Part shown: one piece after another, positions 1 through 10,118 of the stretch
Position numbering within the stretch: position 1 is the first letter of the stretch
How the letters are laid out: each line of letters begins with the position of its first letter
Source: Thauera sedimentorum
GTDB lineage: Bacteria > Pseudomonadota > Gammaproteobacteria > Burkholderiales > Rhodocyclaceae
Reading direction: 5' to 3'
Assembly: GCF_014489115.1 (NCBI RefSeq)
Contig: NZ_JACTAH010000002.1
Coordinates: 124,001 to 188,000, forward strand
DNA length: 64,000 nt
Notes under the pieces: model-generated
Databases searched by the model: none
The model's input: only the letters and a program-made list of their open reading frames with translations
What the model was told of the DNA's origin: nothing
Position numbers and translations under genes: made by a program

Positions 1-2
1 CC

Positions 3-263
3 AGCGTGCAGTTCCAGGACGTCACCCGCCAGCAGATCGAGCACACCGCCCAGGCCCTGCAGCGCCTGGACGAACACCTGGCCGGCCTGGCCGAGCGCCT
101 GGTCCAGGCCGAGAACCCGGACTTCAAGTACGTTCCGCTGGCCGAACACCTGGAGCAGCTGTACTCCCAGTACGTCATGGAAAGCCAGCGCAGCACCCAC
201 AAGCACAGTCTGCACCAGAAGGACGAACCGGCTGGCGGCAGTCCCAAGATAGAACTGTTCTGA
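3..263 (+). CDS. C-terminal fragment of a chemotaxis-cluster protein (5' end outside window)
   Basis: The reading frame is open to the left window edge, so this is the 3' end of a longer gene; the GTG at position 6 is probably internal. The visible ~85 residues start with QFQDVTRQQIEH, a helical segment resembling those seen in MCP-like or CheZ-like proteins encoded next to CheA in betaproteobacteria, and end with KIELF. It lies 26 bp upstream of the STAS gene on the same strand and so belongs to the chemotaxis operon. Whether it is an MCP-type or a CheZ-type protein cannot be decided from the fragment. Confidence 0.6.
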   Translation, partial: SVQFQDVTRQQIEHTAQALQRLDEHLAGLAERLVQAENPDFKYVPLAEHLEQLYSQYVMESQRSTHKHSLHQKDEPAGGSPKIELF

Positions 264-289
264 CCGCCGCACCGCCCTGGGGAGGGTCG

Positions 290-607
290 ATGAGCAAGAA
301 GAAAAGCACCGTCCAGCGCCTCGCGATCGTCGAGGACATGACCATCTACAACGCCATGATGCAGAAGCAGTCCCTGGTCGAGGCGCTGGCTGCCTGCGAC
401 GAACTGGAACTGGACCTGTCCACCGTGGCCGAGATCGACACCGCCGGCTTCCAGCTGCTGGTGCTGGTCAAGCGCGAGGCCGCGCGCCTGGGCAAGCAGG
501 CCCGCATCGTGGCGCACAGCCAGGCCGTCAGCGAAGTGGTCGATTTCTTCAACATGGCAGCCCACTTCGGCGATCCGATGCTGGTGCCCGCACAGGAGGC
601 GCGCTGA
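290..607 (+). CDS. STAS-domain protein of the chemotaxis operon
   Basis: A 105-residue single-domain STAS protein (anti-sigma-factor-antagonist / SpoIIAA fold). The family signature is visible as DLSTVAEIDTAGFQLL, in which Thr51 of D-T-A-G is at the position phosphorylated in SpoIIAA-type antagonists. Stand-alone STAS proteins often accompany CheA in betaproteobacterial chemotaxis operons; a role in tuning or localising the signalling complex is inferred, not shown. A purine-rich ribosome site (ggggaggg) precedes the ATG. The stop codon is 3 bp from the CheA start, so translation is probably coupled. Confidence 0.85.
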   Translation: MSKKKSTVQRLAIVEDMTIYNAMMQKQSLVEALAACDELELDLSTVAEIDTAGFQLLVLVKREAARLGKQARIVAHSQAVSEVVDFFNMAAHFGDPMLVPAQEAR

Positions 608-610
608 ACG

Positions 611-2821
611 ATGGATGAGATCACCTCCGTCTTCGTCACCGAGAGCCGCGAGCAGCTAGAGGCCATGGAGGCCGCGCTGCTGCAACTCGAGGACAGCCCC
701 GACGACGCCGACATCCTCGGCGCGGTGTTCCGCGCCGCACACACCATCAAGGGCGGCGCCGGCGTCATCGAATGCGGCTTCCTGGTCGCCTTCACCCACG
801 TGGTGGAAAGCGCGCTGGACAAGCTGCGCAACGGCGAGATTGCCGCGAATACCGACCTGATCGCCCTGCTGCTGGCCTGCTCGGACCACATGGGCAACCT
901 GATCGGCGTGCTCGAATCCGGCGCCGACGCGCCCGATGCCGACCTGCAGGCCGAAGGCGACGGCCTGCTCGCCCGCCTGCAGCGCGACTGGCTGTCGGGC
1001 GCCGGCGCCGCTCAGGACAGCGGCCACGCGCCGCCGGCACCGAAGTCCGAGGAAGTGCTGGCCAGCGGCGGCGGCGTGGTGGAGACCGATTGCTGGCACA
1101 TCTCGCTGCGCTTCGGCCCGGACGTGCTGAAGAACGGCATGGACCCGCTGTCCTTCCTGCGCTACCTCGGCACCCTGGGGCGCATCGAGCGCATCGAAAC
1201 CCTGGCCGACGCCATGCCGCCGGCCGACGAGATGGACCCGGAGTCCTGCTACCTGGGCTTCGAGATCAGCTTCGCCTCGGACGCCGACAAGGCCGCCATC
1301 GAGCGGGTGTTCGACTTCGTACGCGACGACTGCACCCTGCACATCCTGCCGCCGCGCAGCCGCCTGGCCGACTACATGCAGCTGATGATGGCGCTGCCGG
1401 AAGACCCGATGCGCCTGGGCGAGATCCTGGTGCGCATCGGCGCGCTGACCCAGGCCGAACTGGACGAAGGCCTGCGCGCGCAAAGCGGCACCGGCGAGCC
1501 CGCCGAAGGCGGCGAAGCGGCGGCGCCCGCCCCGCTGGGCGAGATCCTCATCGAGCAGAAGGTGGTGCAGCCCGAGCTGGTCGAGGCCGCGGTGGTCAAG
1601 CAGAAGCAGGTCAGCGACAAGAAGGCCGCCGAAGCGCGCCTGATCCGCATCCAGGCCGACAAGCTCGACCGCCTGATCGACCTGGTCGGCGAGCTGGTGA
1701 TCGCCGGCGCCAGCGTGAACCTGCTCGCCAGCCGCGCCGGCCAGGCCGACCTGACCGAGGCCACCTCCATCGTCAGCCGCCTGGTGGAGAGCATCCGCGA
1801 CTCCGCGCTGCAACTGCGCATGGTGCAGATCGGCGAGACCTTCAACCGCTTCAACCGGGTGGTGCGCGACGTCTCCAAGGAGCTCGGCAAGGACATCGAG
1901 CTGGTCATCTCCGGCGGCGACACCGAGCTCGACAAGTCGGTGGTGGAGAAGATCGGCGACCCGCTGATGCACCTGGTGCGCAACGCCATCGACCACGGCA
2001 TCGAGCCGCCGGAAGTACGCGCCGAGCGCGGCAAGGACCCGCGCGGCCGGCTGGAGCTCAACGCCTTTCACGACTCGGGCAGCATCGTCATCGAGATCGT
2101 GGACGACGGCGGCGGCCTGAACCGCGAGAAGATCACCCGCAAGGCCATCGAGCGCGGCATCATCGCCAGCGGCCAGAGCCTGTCCGACAACGAAATCTAC
2201 GGCCTCATCTTCGAGGCCGGCTTCTCCACCGCCGAGCAAGTCTCCAACCTGTCCGGGCGCGGCGTGGGCATGGACGTGGTCAAGCGCAACATCCAGAGCC
2301 TGCGCGGCCGCGTCGAGGTGAGTTCGCAGGAAGGCGAGGGCACGCGCTTCTCGATCCGCCTGCCGCTGACCCTGGCGATCATCGACGGCTTCCTGGTCGG
2401 CGCCGGCGAGGCGAGCTACGTGGTGCCGCTCGACATGGTGGTGGAGTGCATGGAACTGCAAGCCGAGGCCACCGACCGCAACTACCTCAACCTGCGCGGC
2501 GAGGTCCTGCCCTTCATCCGCCTGCGCGAGCTGTTCGAGATCTCCGGGGAGCGTCCCCGGCGCGAGAACGTGGTGGTGGTCAAATCCGCCGGACAGAAGG
2601 CCGGCATCGTGGTCGACGACCTGCTGGGCGAGTTCCAGACCGTCATCAAACCGCTCGGCCACCTGTTCCGCAACCTACGCGGCATCGGTGGATCCACCAT
2701 CCTCGGCAGCGGCGAGGTGGCCTTGATCCTCGACGTGCAGGCGCTGACCCAACTGGCAGCCAGGGGCGAGGAAGCCACGCTGTCCCACAACCAGACCGGG
2801 CGCAACAGCCTGGCTAACTAA
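611..2821 (+). CDS. cheA: Chemotaxis histidine kinase CheA
   Basis: A 736-residue cytoplasmic CheA that phosphorylates CheY and CheB in response to MCP signals. Domains in order: HPt (P1) with phospho-acceptor His44 in AAHTIKGGAG; a central segment carrying two LGEIL-type repeats (about residues 260-345) instead of an obvious canonical CheY-binding P2; dimerisation helices (DKLDRLIDLVGELVI, about 345); ATPase with N-box HLVRNAIDHGIE (about 453), G1 DDGGG (about 497) and G2 GRGVGMD (about 549); and a C-terminal CheW-like regulatory domain (about 595-715). All catalytic boxes look intact. It is third in an operon with the MCPs, CheW, CheR, CheD and CheB. Confidence 0.96.
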   Translation: MDEITSVFVTESREQLEAMEAALLQLEDSPDDADILGAVFRAAHTIKGGAGVIECGFLVAFTHVVESALDKLRNGEIAANTDLIALLLACSDHMGNLIGVLESGADAPDADLQAEGDGLLARLQRDWLSGAGAAQDSGHAPPAPKSEEVLASGGGVVETDCWHISLRFGPDVLKNGMDPLSFLRYLGTLGRIERIETLADAMPPADEMDPESCYLGFEISFASDADKAAIERVFDFVRDDCTLHILPPRSRLADYMQLMMALPEDPMRLGEILVRIGALTQAELDEGLRAQSGTGEPAEGGEAAAPAPLGEILIEQKVVQPELVEAAVVKQKQVSDKKAAEARLIRIQADKLDRLIDLVGELVIAGASVNLLASRAGQADLTEATSIVSRLVESIRDSALQLRMVQIGETFNRFNRVVRDVSKELGKDIELVISGGDTELDKSVVEKIGDPLMHLVRNAIDHGIEPPEVRAERGKDPRGRLELNAFHDSGSIVIEIVDDGGGLNREKITRKAIERGIIASGQSLSDNEIYGLIFEAGFSTAEQVSNLSGRGVGMDVVKRNIQSLRGRVEVSSQEGEGTRFSIRLPLTLAIIDGFLVGAGEASYVVPLDMVVECMELQAEATDRNYLNLRGEVLPFIRLRELFEISGERPRRENVVVVKSAGQKAGIVVDDLLGEFQTVIKPLGHLFRNLRGIGGSTILGSGEVALILDVQALTQLAARGEEATLSHNQTGRNSLAN

Positions 2822-2863
2822 CCGATACCTGATCGACCGACGCTTCGCTACAAGGGGTTCTCT

Positions 2864-4510
2864 GTGCTCAACAATCTCAAGATCGGCATACGTCTCGCCA
2901 TCGCCTTCGCCTTCGTGGTCGTACTCATGTGCGTCATGGCGGTGGTCAGCATCGCCCGCATCGGCGGACTGGCCGAAGAGGTCGACCTGATGGTCGCCGA
3001 CCGCTACCAGAAGACGGTGTGGGCCAACAACGTCCTGGACGAGCTGAACCTCGTGGCGCGCGCCACGCGCAACGCCATCCTGGTGCCCACGCGCACCGAA
3101 TCCGAGCGCGAGATGGCGCGCATTCCGCAGTCCTCGGCACGCATCACCGAGAACATCGACAAGCTGCGCAGCACCATCACCTCGCCCGAAGGCATTGCGC
3201 TGCTGCGCACGGTCGAGTCCACCCGCGCCGCCTACGTCACCGAGCTCGGCAACCTGCGCCGCCTGATCGAGGCCGACAATCGCGAGGGCGCCACCGCGCT
3301 GCTCACCGGCGAGATGCGCAAGGCGCAGGGCGCCTACATGGACAGCATTGCGGCCCTCATCGCCTACCAGGGCGATCTGATGGAAGACAGCGGCAAGCAG
3401 GCCCTGGAAACCGCCGAAGGCTCGCGCCTGCTGATGATCGTGCTCTCGGCGGCTGCCATCTCCCTGGCCCTGGTCTTCGCCTTCCTGATCGCCCGCTCCA
3501 TCACCCGCCCGCTCGCCCAGGCCGTATCCGCGGCCAACGCGCTGGCCGACGGCGATCTCACTGTGCGGATCGACTCCTCATCGCGCGACGAGGTCGGCCA
3601 GCTGCTCACCGCCATGCGCGACATGGTCGGCAAGCTGTCGCAGATCATCGGCGAGGTGCGCGGCGCGGCCGACAACCTGTCCTCGGCCTCGGAAGAGGTC
3701 TCGGCCACCGCCCAGTCGCTCTCGCAAGGCGCTTCCGAGCAGGCCGCCAGCGTCGAGGAGATCTCCGCCACCCTGGAGCAGACCACCGCCAGCGTGCACC
3801 AGAACACCGAGAACGCCCGTGTCACCGACGGCATCGCCGCCAAGGCCGCCACCGAGGCCGCCGATGGCGGCACCGCGGTGCGCGAGACCGTCGATGCGAT
3901 GAAGTCCATCGCCGACAAGATCGGCATCATCGACGACATCGCCTACCAGACCAACCTGCTGGCGCTCAACGCCGCCATCGAGGCCGCCCGCGCCGGCGAG
4001 CACGGCAAGGGCTTCGCGGTGGTCGCCGCCGAGGTGCGCAAGCTGGCCGAACGCAGCCAGGTCGCCGCCCAGGAGATCGGCGAGCTGGCCGGCTCCAGCG
4101 TCAAGCTGGCCGAGAAGGCCGGCCACCTGCTCGACGAGATGGTGCCCTCCATCCGCAAGACCTCCGACCTGGTCCAGGAGATCGCCTCGGCTTCCGAGGA
4201 GCAGGCCGGCGGCGTCACCCAGATCAACCAGGCCGTCGGCCAGCTGAGCCAGGCCACCCAGCAGAACGCCTCGGCCTCCGAGGAGCTCGCCGCCACCGCC
4301 GAGGAAATGGGCTCGCAGGCCGAACAGCTGCAGTCGCTGATGCAGTTCTTCCAGGTCAGCGAAGGTCCGGCCGGCGGCATGCGACGCTCGCACACCGCCC
4401 CGCCTGCCGTACCCGCCCCCTCGCGCAAGCCGGCAGCCGCCAAGCCCGCCCGCAAGCCCTCGCCCGCCCCGGCCGCCACGGTGGACGAGCAGGATTTCGA
4501 ACGCTTCTGA
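2864..4510 (+). CDS. Methyl-accepting chemotaxis protein (first copy)
   Basis: A 548-residue inner-membrane chemoreceptor. It starts with GTG behind a purine-rich stretch (caaggggttc). TM1 is at about 9-30, followed by a periplasmic four-helix-type ligand domain (about 31-187), TM2 at 189-210, HAMP at 211-263 and the cytoplasmic signalling hairpin with its conserved tip ([20 protein letters not shown]). The tail is Pro/Ala-rich and ends in DFERF, comparable in position to the E. coli CheR-tethering pentapeptide NWETF (a functional match is inferred). The signalling module is almost identical at DNA level to that of the second MCP at 5140-6879. The ligand is unknown. Confidence 0.95.
   Translation: MLNNLKIGIRLAIAFAFVVVLMCVMAVVSIARIGGLAEEVDLMVADRYQKTVWANNVLDELNLVARATRNAILVPTRTESEREMARIPQSSARITENIDKLRSTITSPEGIALLRTVESTRAAYVTELGNLRRLIEADNREGATALLTGEMRKAQGAYMDSIAALIAYQGDLMEDSGKQALETAEGSRLLMIVLSAAAISLALVFAFLIARSITRPLAQAVSAANALADGDLTVRIDSSSRDEVGQLLTAMRDMVGKLSQIIGEVRGAADNLSSASEEVSATAQSLSQGASEQAASVEEISATLEQTTASVHQNTENARVTDGIAAKAATEAADGGTAVRETVDAMKSIADKIGIIDDIAYQTNLLALNAAIEAARAGEHGKGFAVVAAEVRKLAERSQVAAQEIGELAGSSVKLAEKAGHLLDEMVPSIRKTSDLVQEIASASEEQAGGVTQINQAVGQLSQATQQNASASEELAATAEEMGSQAEQLQSLMQFFQVSEGPAGGMRRSHTAPPAVPAPSRKPAAAKPARKPSPAPAATVDEQDFERF
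3634..4343 (+). repeat. MCP signalling-module direct repeat, copy 1
   Basis: About 710 bp that match positions 5946-6655 at a constant offset of 2312 bp. By eye there are only about four differences, all in the first ~200 bp (GGC/AGC, CTC/CTG, GAG/GAA, CGT/CGC); the last ~500 bp appear identical, including third codon positions. Upstream ligand-binding regions are unrelated, so the similarity stops sharply at the domain border. Confidence 0.92.
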
Positions 4511-4522
4511 AGGACTTCGCTC

Positions 4523-5089
4523 ATGGGACAAGTCGTCGCGCAGAAAACCTCCCCGCTCGCCATCGCCGCGGGTGACCAGGGTTCGCAGCAATACCTCACC
4601 TTCACGCTGAACGCCGAGGTGTTCGCCATCGGCATCCTCAACATCAAGGAGATCATCGAGTACGGCACGCTCACCGAGATCCCGATGATGCCGGCCTTCA
4701 TCCGCGGGGTGATCAACCTGCGCGGCGCGGTGGTGCCGGTGGTCGACCTGTCGGCCCGCTTCGGCGGCAAGCAGACCACGGTGGCGCGGCGCACCTGCAT
4801 CGTCATCGTGGAGATGAGCCAGATGGTCGAAGATGCCGAAATCCGCCAGGACATCGGCATCGTCGTCGACAGCGTCAACGAAGTGCTGGAAATCCCCCCC
4901 GGCGAAATCGAACCGCCGCCCGCCTTCGGCGCGCGCATCCGCGCCGACTTCATCCAGGGCATGGGCAAGGTGGCCGGCAAATTCGTCATCATCCTCAACA
5001 TCGACCGCGTGCTGTCGGTCGACGAGATGGCCCAGCTGGCCGCCGTCGGCGGTCGCCTGCAGGCCGACGGCGAGGAGCACGGCGCCTGA
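4523..5089 (+). CDS. cheW: Chemotaxis coupling protein CheW
   Basis: A 188-residue CheW that couples the MCPs to CheA. It has the CheW fold features [15 protein letters not shown] near the N terminus, [18 protein letters not shown] in the middle and a C-terminal [13 protein letters not shown] strand. It is slightly longer than minimal CheW proteins (about 160 residues) because of short N- and C-terminal extensions. It lies 12 bp after the first MCP and 50 bp before the second, so a single transcript would supply receptor, coupler and kinase. Confidence 0.95.
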   Translation: MGQVVAQKTSPLAIAAGDQGSQQYLTFTLNAEVFAIGILNIKEIIEYGTLTEIPMMPAFIRGVINLRGAVVPVVDLSARFGGKQTTVARRTCIVIVEMSQMVEDAEIRQDIGIVVDSVNEVLEIPPGEIEPPPAFGARIRADFIQGMGKVAGKFVIILNIDRVLSVDEMAQLAAVGGRLQADGEEHGA

Positions 5090-5139
5090 GCCGCCCGCTA
5101 CTGCGAACGACCTACCAAGATCTTCACGGAGTCCGGACC

Positions 5140-6879
5140 ATGCTCGACAACGTCACCATCAAGGCCCGCCTGATCGGCGTGCTCTCCTTCCTCTCGCTGC
5201 TGCTGCTGGTGATCGGCGTGCAGGGCCTGATGACCACCCGGCAGAGCAACGAGTCCTTGGCCACGGTCTACAACGACCGCCTGATCCCCACCGGCCAGCT
5301 CGCCAACATCAACAACTACATGCAGGACAACATCCGCCAGCTGCAGCTCGCCGGCATGCACGATCCGCGCATGGAGGAAAGCCGCCTGCACAGTCACGCG
5401 ATCGGCATGCACCTCGACGCGGTTACCGCCAACATCGGCAAGATCAGTGAGATCTGGGACGCCTACATGTCCACCTATCTCACCCCCGAGGAGGCTGCCC
5501 TGGCCAAGGAGTTCGCCGAAGAGCGCCGCGCCTTCGTCGAGGAAGGCCTGCGGCCGGCCGCGCAGCTCTATGGCGAAGGACGTTACGCCGAGGCCAACAC
5601 CCACATGGTGACCCGTGTCGGCCCGCTGTACGCGGAGGCCAAGGAAGTCGCCGAGAAGCTGCTGCAACTGCAGGTCGATGTCGCCCGCCAGGAGTACGAC
5701 ACCGCGGTCGCCGCCTTCGAGCGCAGCCTGGCGATCGCCATCGCCACCATCGCCGTGGGCGTGCTGCTCGCCGCGGGACTGGGCTTCTGGATCGTGCGCA
5801 GCCTGTTCAGCCAGCTTGGCGGCGAGCCGCGCTACGTATCGCAGATCGTCAACCGCGTGGCCGAGGGCGACTTCACCGTGCAGGTCGACACCCGTCCCAG
5901 GGATACCGGCAGCGCGCTGTACGCGATCAAGGGCATGGTGGAACAGCTGTCGCAGATCATCGGCGAGGTGCGCAGCGCGGCCGACAACCTGTCCTCGGCC
6001 TCGGAAGAGGTCTCGGCCACCGCCCAGTCGCTGTCGCAAGGCGCTTCCGAGCAGGCCGCCAGCGTCGAGGAAATCTCCGCCACCCTGGAGCAGACCACCG
6101 CCAGCGTGCACCAGAACACCGAGAACGCCCGCGTCACCGACGGCATCGCCGCCAAGGCCGCCACCGAGGCCGCCGATGGCGGCACCGCGGTGCGCGAGAC
6201 CGTCGATGCGATGAAGTCCATCGCCGACAAGATCGGCATCATCGACGACATCGCCTACCAGACCAACCTGCTGGCGCTCAACGCCGCCATCGAGGCCGCC
6301 CGCGCCGGCGAGCACGGCAAGGGCTTCGCGGTGGTCGCCGCCGAGGTGCGCAAGCTGGCCGAACGCAGCCAGGTCGCCGCCCAGGAGATCGGCGAGCTGG
6401 CCGGCTCCAGCGTCAAGCTGGCCGAGAAGGCCGGCCACCTGCTCGACGAGATGGTGCCCTCCATCCGCAAGACCTCCGACCTGGTCCAGGAGATCGCCTC
6501 GGCTTCCGAGGAGCAGGCCGGCGGCGTCACCCAGATCAACCAGGCCGTCGGCCAGCTGAGCCAGGCCACCCAGCAGAACGCCTCGGCCTCCGAGGAGCTC
6601 GCCGCCACCGCCGAGGAAATGGGCTCGCAGGCCGAACAGCTGCAGTCGCTGATGCACTTCTTCCACATCGACGAAGGCCGCCCCGGCGCCGGCATGAGCG
6701 CCGCGCCGCGCGTGCCGGCCGCCGCACCGCGGAACACGCAGCGCGCCGAAGCGGCACCGCCGTCGTCCCGCCCGGCCAGCGCTTCGCGCACCAAGCCTGC
6801 AGCGGCGCGCACCACGGGCAAGCCACTGCCCAAGGTGACCACCGCGGCGCTGGACGAAGAAGCCTTCGAACGTTTCTGA
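5140..6879 (+). CDS. Methyl-accepting chemotaxis protein (second copy)
   Basis: A 579-residue membrane chemoreceptor. TM1 is at about 13-33, a periplasmic ligand-binding domain at about 34-195, TM2 at 196-218, then HAMP and a signalling hairpin identical in protein sequence to that of the MCP at 2864-4510 over about 235 residues, apart from one G/S change and the end of the module. The C-terminal tail is again low-complexity (Ala/Pro/Arg) and ends in FERF. The periplasmic domain is clearly different from that of the first MCP, so the pair probably senses two ligands through one output module. Ligands are unknown. Confidence 0.95.
   Translation: MLDNVTIKARLIGVLSFLSLLLLVIGVQGLMTTRQSNESLATVYNDRLIPTGQLANINNYMQDNIRQLQLAGMHDPRMEESRLHSHAIGMHLDAVTANIGKISEIWDAYMSTYLTPEEAALAKEFAEERRAFVEEGLRPAAQLYGEGRYAEANTHMVTRVGPLYAEAKEVAEKLLQLQVDVARQEYDTAVAAFERSLAIAIATIAVGVLLAAGLGFWIVRSLFSQLGGEPRYVSQIVNRVAEGDFTVQVDTRPRDTGSALYAIKGMVEQLSQIIGEVRSAADNLSSASEEVSATAQSLSQGASEQAASVEEISATLEQTTASVHQNTENARVTDGIAAKAATEAADGGTAVRETVDAMKSIADKIGIIDDIAYQTNLLALNAAIEAARAGEHGKGFAVVAAEVRKLAERSQVAAQEIGELAGSSVKLAEKAGHLLDEMVPSIRKTSDLVQEIASASEEQAGGVTQINQAVGQLSQATQQNASASEELAATAEEMGSQAEQLQSLMHFFHIDEGRPGAGMSAAPRVPAAAPRNTQRAEAAPPSSRPASASRTKPAAARTTGKPLPKVTTAALDEEAFERF
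5946..6655 (+). repeat. MCP signalling-module direct repeat, copy 2
   Basis: Second copy of the near-identical module described at 3634-4343 (offset 2312 bp). Loss or exchange by homologous recombination between the copies would give one hybrid MCP and delete cheW. Confidence 0.92.
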
Positions 6880-6925
6880 CCCTGTGCGGGGGCCATCCGC
6901 GTCCCCGCCGCCAACCGGATCGCTC

Positions 6926-7747
6926 ATGGAGCAACACACCGCCAGCAGCATCAGCGACCAGGACTTCGCCCGCTTCCAGTCCCTGCTCTACAAGATCGCC
7001 GGCATCTACCTGGCCCCGTCCAAGAAGGTGCTGCTGGTCGGCCGGCTCGCCAAGCGCCTGCGCGCGCTCAACCTCGCCAGCTTCGCCGACTACTACCGCC
7101 TGGTGACGGCCGCCGAGCACGGCCAGGAACTGCAGACCATGGTGGATCTGCTGACCACCAACGAGACCTATTTCTTCCGCGAACCCAAGCATTTCGACTT
7201 CCTGCGCGACGAGATCATCGCCCGGCGCCCGCGCGGCGGCAGCTTCGAGGTGTGGAGCGCGGCCTGCTCCAGCGGCGAGGAGCCCTACACCCTGGCCATG
7301 GTGCTGGCCGAGGCGCTCGGCGAAGCGCAATGGAAGATCACCGCCTCCGACATTTCCACCCAGGTGCTGGAGCGCGCGCGGCGCGGCCACTACCCGCTGG
7401 AACGCAGTCGCGGCATCCCCCAGGCCCTGCTCAAGAAATACTGCCTGAAGGGCGTGCGCGAACAGGCCGGCACCTTCCTAATCTCCCGCGAACTGCGCAG
7501 CCGGGTCAGCTTCATGCAGGTGAACCTGATCGAACCGCCGCCCGCGCTCGGTCCCTTCGACGTGATCTTCCTGCGCAACGTGATGATCTATTTCGACCAG
7601 GAGACCAAGCGCAAGGTGGTCGGCAACCTGATCACCCGCCTGAAGCCCGGGGGCTGGTTCATCGTCGGCCACTCGGAGACGCTCAACGGCATCGTCGAAC
7701 CCGAGCAGCTCGCCGGGGTGCGCCCCACCATCTACCGCAAGCCCTGA
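6926..7747 (+). CDS. cheR: Chemotaxis protein methyltransferase CheR
   Basis: A 273-residue SAM-dependent methyltransferase that methylates glutamates on MCPs. An all-helical N-terminal domain is followed by a Rossmann-like SAM domain: TNETYFFREP, then VWSAACSSGEEPYTLAM (SAM-binding motif) and FDVIFLRNVMIYFD. The ATG at 6926 was chosen because it fits the family length; an in-frame GTG at 6884 would add a Pro-rich stretch without family character. Its TGA shares one base with the ATG of cheD, indicating translational coupling. Confidence 0.94.
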   Translation: MEQHTASSISDQDFARFQSLLYKIAGIYLAPSKKVLLVGRLAKRLRALNLASFADYYRLVTAAEHGQELQTMVDLLTTNETYFFREPKHFDFLRDEIIARRPRGGSFEVWSAACSSGEEPYTLAMVLAEALGEAQWKITASDISTQVLERARRGHYPLERSRGIPQALLKKYCLKGVREQAGTFLISRELRSRVSFMQVNLIEPPPALGPFDVIFLRNVMIYFDQETKRKVVGNLITRLKPGGWFIVGHSETLNGIVEPEQLAGVRPTIYRKP

Positions 7748-8247
7748 TGGCCGAACTGGAGATCTATCTCGGCATCGGCGACCTGCACTTCTGTGAGGCG
7801 CCGGCGCGCATCCGCACCGTGCTGGGCTCCTGCGTGTCCATCACGCTGTGGCACCCGGCCCGCCGGGTGGGCGGCATGTGCCACTTCATGCTGCCCACGC
7901 GCAACCGCCGCGGCGACCAGCCGCTGGACGGACGCTACGCGGACGAGGCGATGGCGCTGTTCGACCGCCAGATCGCCCGTCACCACACCCGCCACGCCGA
8001 CTACCGCGCCAAGGTCTTCGGCGGCGGCAACATGTTTCCCACCCGCCCGCAACCGGTACAGAGCCTGGACGTCGGGCGGCGCAACATCGACATCGCCCAC
8101 CGCCTGCTGGCCGAGCGGGGCATCCCGATCGTGGCCGAACACCTGGGTGGCGACGGCCACCGCAAGCTGGTGTTCGACGTCTCCAGCGGCGACGCCTGGC
8201 TGGCTTTCCAGGATCTCGGCGATGTGCACAGGAGAAAAAGCGAGTGA
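7747..8247 (+). CDS. cheD: Chemoreceptor glutamine deamidase CheD
   Basis: A 166-residue CheD, which deamidates receptor glutamines to glutamates. The catalytic pair is visible as Cys29 in [11 protein letters not shown] and His46 in MCHFMLP, with the family's GGGNMF motif further on. The ATG overlaps the cheR stop codon by one base, and its own stop overlaps the cheB GTG start (GTGA), placing it inside a tightly coupled cheR-cheD-cheB trio acting on receptor adaptation. Confidence 0.95.
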   Translation: MAELEIYLGIGDLHFCEAPARIRTVLGSCVSITLWHPARRVGGMCHFMLPTRNRRGDQPLDGRYADEAMALFDRQIARHHTRHADYRAKVFGGGNMFPTRPQPVQSLDVGRRNIDIAHRLLAERGIPIVAEHLGGDGHRKLVFDVSSGDAWLAFQDLGDVHRRKSE

Positions 8248-9344
8248 GTGCGATACGCGTGATGATCGTGGACGATTCGGCCGTGGTGCGCCAGGTGGTG
8301 CGCCAGGCCCTGTCCGCCGACCCCGGCATCGAGGTGATCAGCGCGGCCTCCGACCCGCTGTTCGCCCTGGAGCACATGAAGCGCCAGTGGCCGGACGTGA
8401 TCGTGCTCGACATCGAGATGCCGCGCATGGACGGGCTCACCTTCCTGCGCAAGCTGATGGCCGAGCACCCCACCCCGGTGGTCATCTGCTCCTCGCTGGC
8501 GGCCAGCGGCTCGGATGCGGCGATGAACGCGCTGGCCGCCGGCGCGGTGTCCATCATCACCAAGCCGACCTCCGGCCTCAAGCAGTTCCTGGAGGACAGC
8601 TCCAACGACATCGTGCAGGCGGTCAAGGCCGCCGCGCGCGCCAACATCCGCCGTCTAGCCCGCCCCGCCGCCGGCACGCCTGCCGCCGCGCCGCGCCCGC
8701 GCCTGAGCGCCGACGCGGTGATCCCCGCCACACCCGCAGGCGGGCTGGGCAGCGGCGCCGGCATGGTGCGCACCACCGAGCGCTTCGTCGCCATCGGCAC
8801 CTCGACCGGCGGCACCCAGGCGCTGGAGGCGGTGCTCACCCGCCTGCCGGCGGTGGCGCCGCCCATCGTCATCGTGCAGCACATGCCCGAGCGCTTCACC
8901 GCGATGTTCGCCGAACGGCTCAACGGCCTGTGCGCCATCGAAGTACGCGAAGCGCGCCACGGCGACCGCATCACCCCGGGCCGTGCGCTCATCGCCCCCG
9001 GCGGCAAGCACATGATGGTCACGCGCAGCGGCGCGCAATACACGGTGGAGGTGGTGGACGGCCCGCTGGTCAATCGCCACCGGCCGTCGGTGGACGTGCT
9101 GTTCCGCTCCTGCGCCAAGTTCGCCGGGCGCAACGCCACCGGCATCATCATGACCGGCATGGGCGACGACGGCGCGCGCGGGCTCAGGGAGATGCACGAC
9201 ACCGGCGCCACCACCTACGCCGAGGACGAATCCACCTGCGTGGTCTTCGGCATGCCCAAGGAAGCGATCCGCCTGGGCGGGGTCGATCACGTGCTGCCGC
9301 TCGACCGCATCCCCGAGGCGATCATGCAGTCGGTGCGCGGCTGA
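8244..9344 (+). CDS. cheB: Chemotaxis response regulator protein-glutamate methylesterase CheB
   Basis: A 366-residue CheB: receiver domain (acidic pair near residues 10-11, phospho-acceptor Asp56 in [11 protein letters not shown]), an Ala/Pro-rich linker, and a methylesterase domain. The triad fits Ser187 in IGTSTGG, His213 in QHMPE and Asp309 in MGDDGARG, with spacings equal to E. coli CheB (26 and 96 residues). GTG at 8244 is preceded by a good ribosome site (ggagaa, 8231-8236) and overlaps the cheD stop. It is the last visible gene of the operon; no cheY is present in the window. Confidence 0.95.
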   Translation: MSAIRVMIVDDSAVVRQVVRQALSADPGIEVISAASDPLFALEHMKRQWPDVIVLDIEMPRMDGLTFLRKLMAEHPTPVVICSSLAASGSDAAMNALAAGAVSIITKPTSGLKQFLEDSSNDIVQAVKAAARANIRRLARPAAGTPAAAPRPRLSADAVIPATPAGGLGSGAGMVRTTERFVAIGTSTGGTQALEAVLTRLPAVAPPIVIVQHMPERFTAMFAERLNGLCAIEVREARHGDRITPGRALIAPGGKHMMVTRSGAQYTVEVVDGPLVNRHRPSVDVLFRSCAKFAGRNATGIIMTGMGDDGARGLREMHDTGATTYAEDESTCVVFGMPKEAIRLGGVDHVLPLDRIPEAIMQSVRG

Positions 9345-9422
9345 ACCCGGCAGGAACGTGGTGCGCGGCCGGTGGCGCGCACCGTGGCCGCGATGCGGTG
9401 TGCACGAAGGCGAAAATCCGCA

Positions 9423-9444
9423 TCGCGGGCAAGCCCGCTCCTAC
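9423..9444. repeat. REP-like palindromic element
   Basis: A 22-bp element with core cgcgggcaagcccgctcc, a GC-rich imperfect palindrome ending in ctac. It resembles the REP family known from Pseudomonas (core cgcgggtaaacccgctcc). Related copies are at 27411-27432 and 52544-52614. It lies in the gap between cheB and the convergent phosphatase gene. Confidence 0.65.
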
Positions 9445-9453
9445 CGCCTGCGT

Positions 9454-10056
9454 TCAGCGCGCCCGCCAACGGCCCTGCACGTGCAAGCCTCCGCCCGCGT
9501 CCGGGCGCACCACCAAGGCCTCGCCCATGGCGGTGAACTCGCCGGTCAGCGCCGTGATGTTCGCCTGATGCGTTACCCAGACCCAGTTGCCGTCCGCCGG
9601 CACGCCGGCCGCCGCGTCCAGCATGCGTGTGCGGCGTGCCTCACGCTCGCCCGCGCGGCCGAACAAGGAATCGAGCACCGGCCAGGCTTCGACCTCGTGC
9701 CACGCCCCGAAGGCCAACGCTGCGGTCTCCAGGCAACGGCACCAGCGGCTGCTGCGCACCGCTGCAATCGGCACGCCGGCCGCGCGCAGGGCCTCGCCCA
9801 TGCGGCGCGCGTCCTCGCGCCCGGCCTCCGACAAGTTGCGCTGGGTGCTGCAGTCGTCCACCCGAAAGTCCGCCGGATCGCCGATGCCCGGTTCGGTGGC
9901 GGCATGGCGGATCAGCACGATGTTGCCGCCGCTGCGCATGCTGGCGAGCAACCGGGCGTCGTCCGCGCGCACGATGCCCACGCCCGCCCACAGGCCGAAC
10001 ATGATGCCCGCCATCCACGCCAGTGCCGTCGCAATCGTCCTCAGCCACGTCCGCAT
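9454..10056 (-). CDS. Histidine phosphatase family protein, membrane-anchored or exported
   Basis: A 200-residue member of the histidine phosphatase (phosphoglycerate-mutase-like) superfamily. After an N-terminal hydrophobic segment (about residues 6-30, signal peptide or anchor) the phospho-acceptor motif NIVLIRHAATEPG is visible, followed by a conserved Arg region (VRSSRWCRCLET) and the second His in WVTHQANI near the C terminus. The ATG at 10056 is preferred over the upstream frame because it places the hydrophobic segment at the N terminus. It probably acts in the periplasm; the substrate is unknown. It sits downstream of cysK on the same strand, separated by a terminator. Confidence 0.8.
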   Translation of the reverse strand: MRTWLRTIATALAWMAGIMFGLWAGVGIVRADDARLLASMRSGGNIVLIRHAATEPGIGDPADFRVDDCSTQRNLSEAGREDARRMGEALRAAGVPIAAVRSSRWCRCLETAALAFGAWHEVEAWPVLDSLFGRAGEREARRTRMLDAAAGVPADGNWVWVTHQANITALTGEFTAMGEALVVRPDAGGGLHVQGRWRAR

Positions 10057-10118
10057 GCCTGCCCCCGCGGGGGTTCCGATGCGGGTTGGACGCACGCCCG
10101 GCGCCGGCGTTCCGGGCA

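Noticed and set aside
656..2662. 668-codon open frame on the - strand opposite cheA
   Set aside because: Shadow frame in GC-rich DNA; composition (Asp/His/Ala/Gln-rich) and full overlap with an unmistakable cheA show it is not a gene.
6884..6925. Upstream GTG start for cheR
   Set aside because: Adds a Pro/Ser-rich stretch unlike CheR; ATG at 6926 fits the family start.
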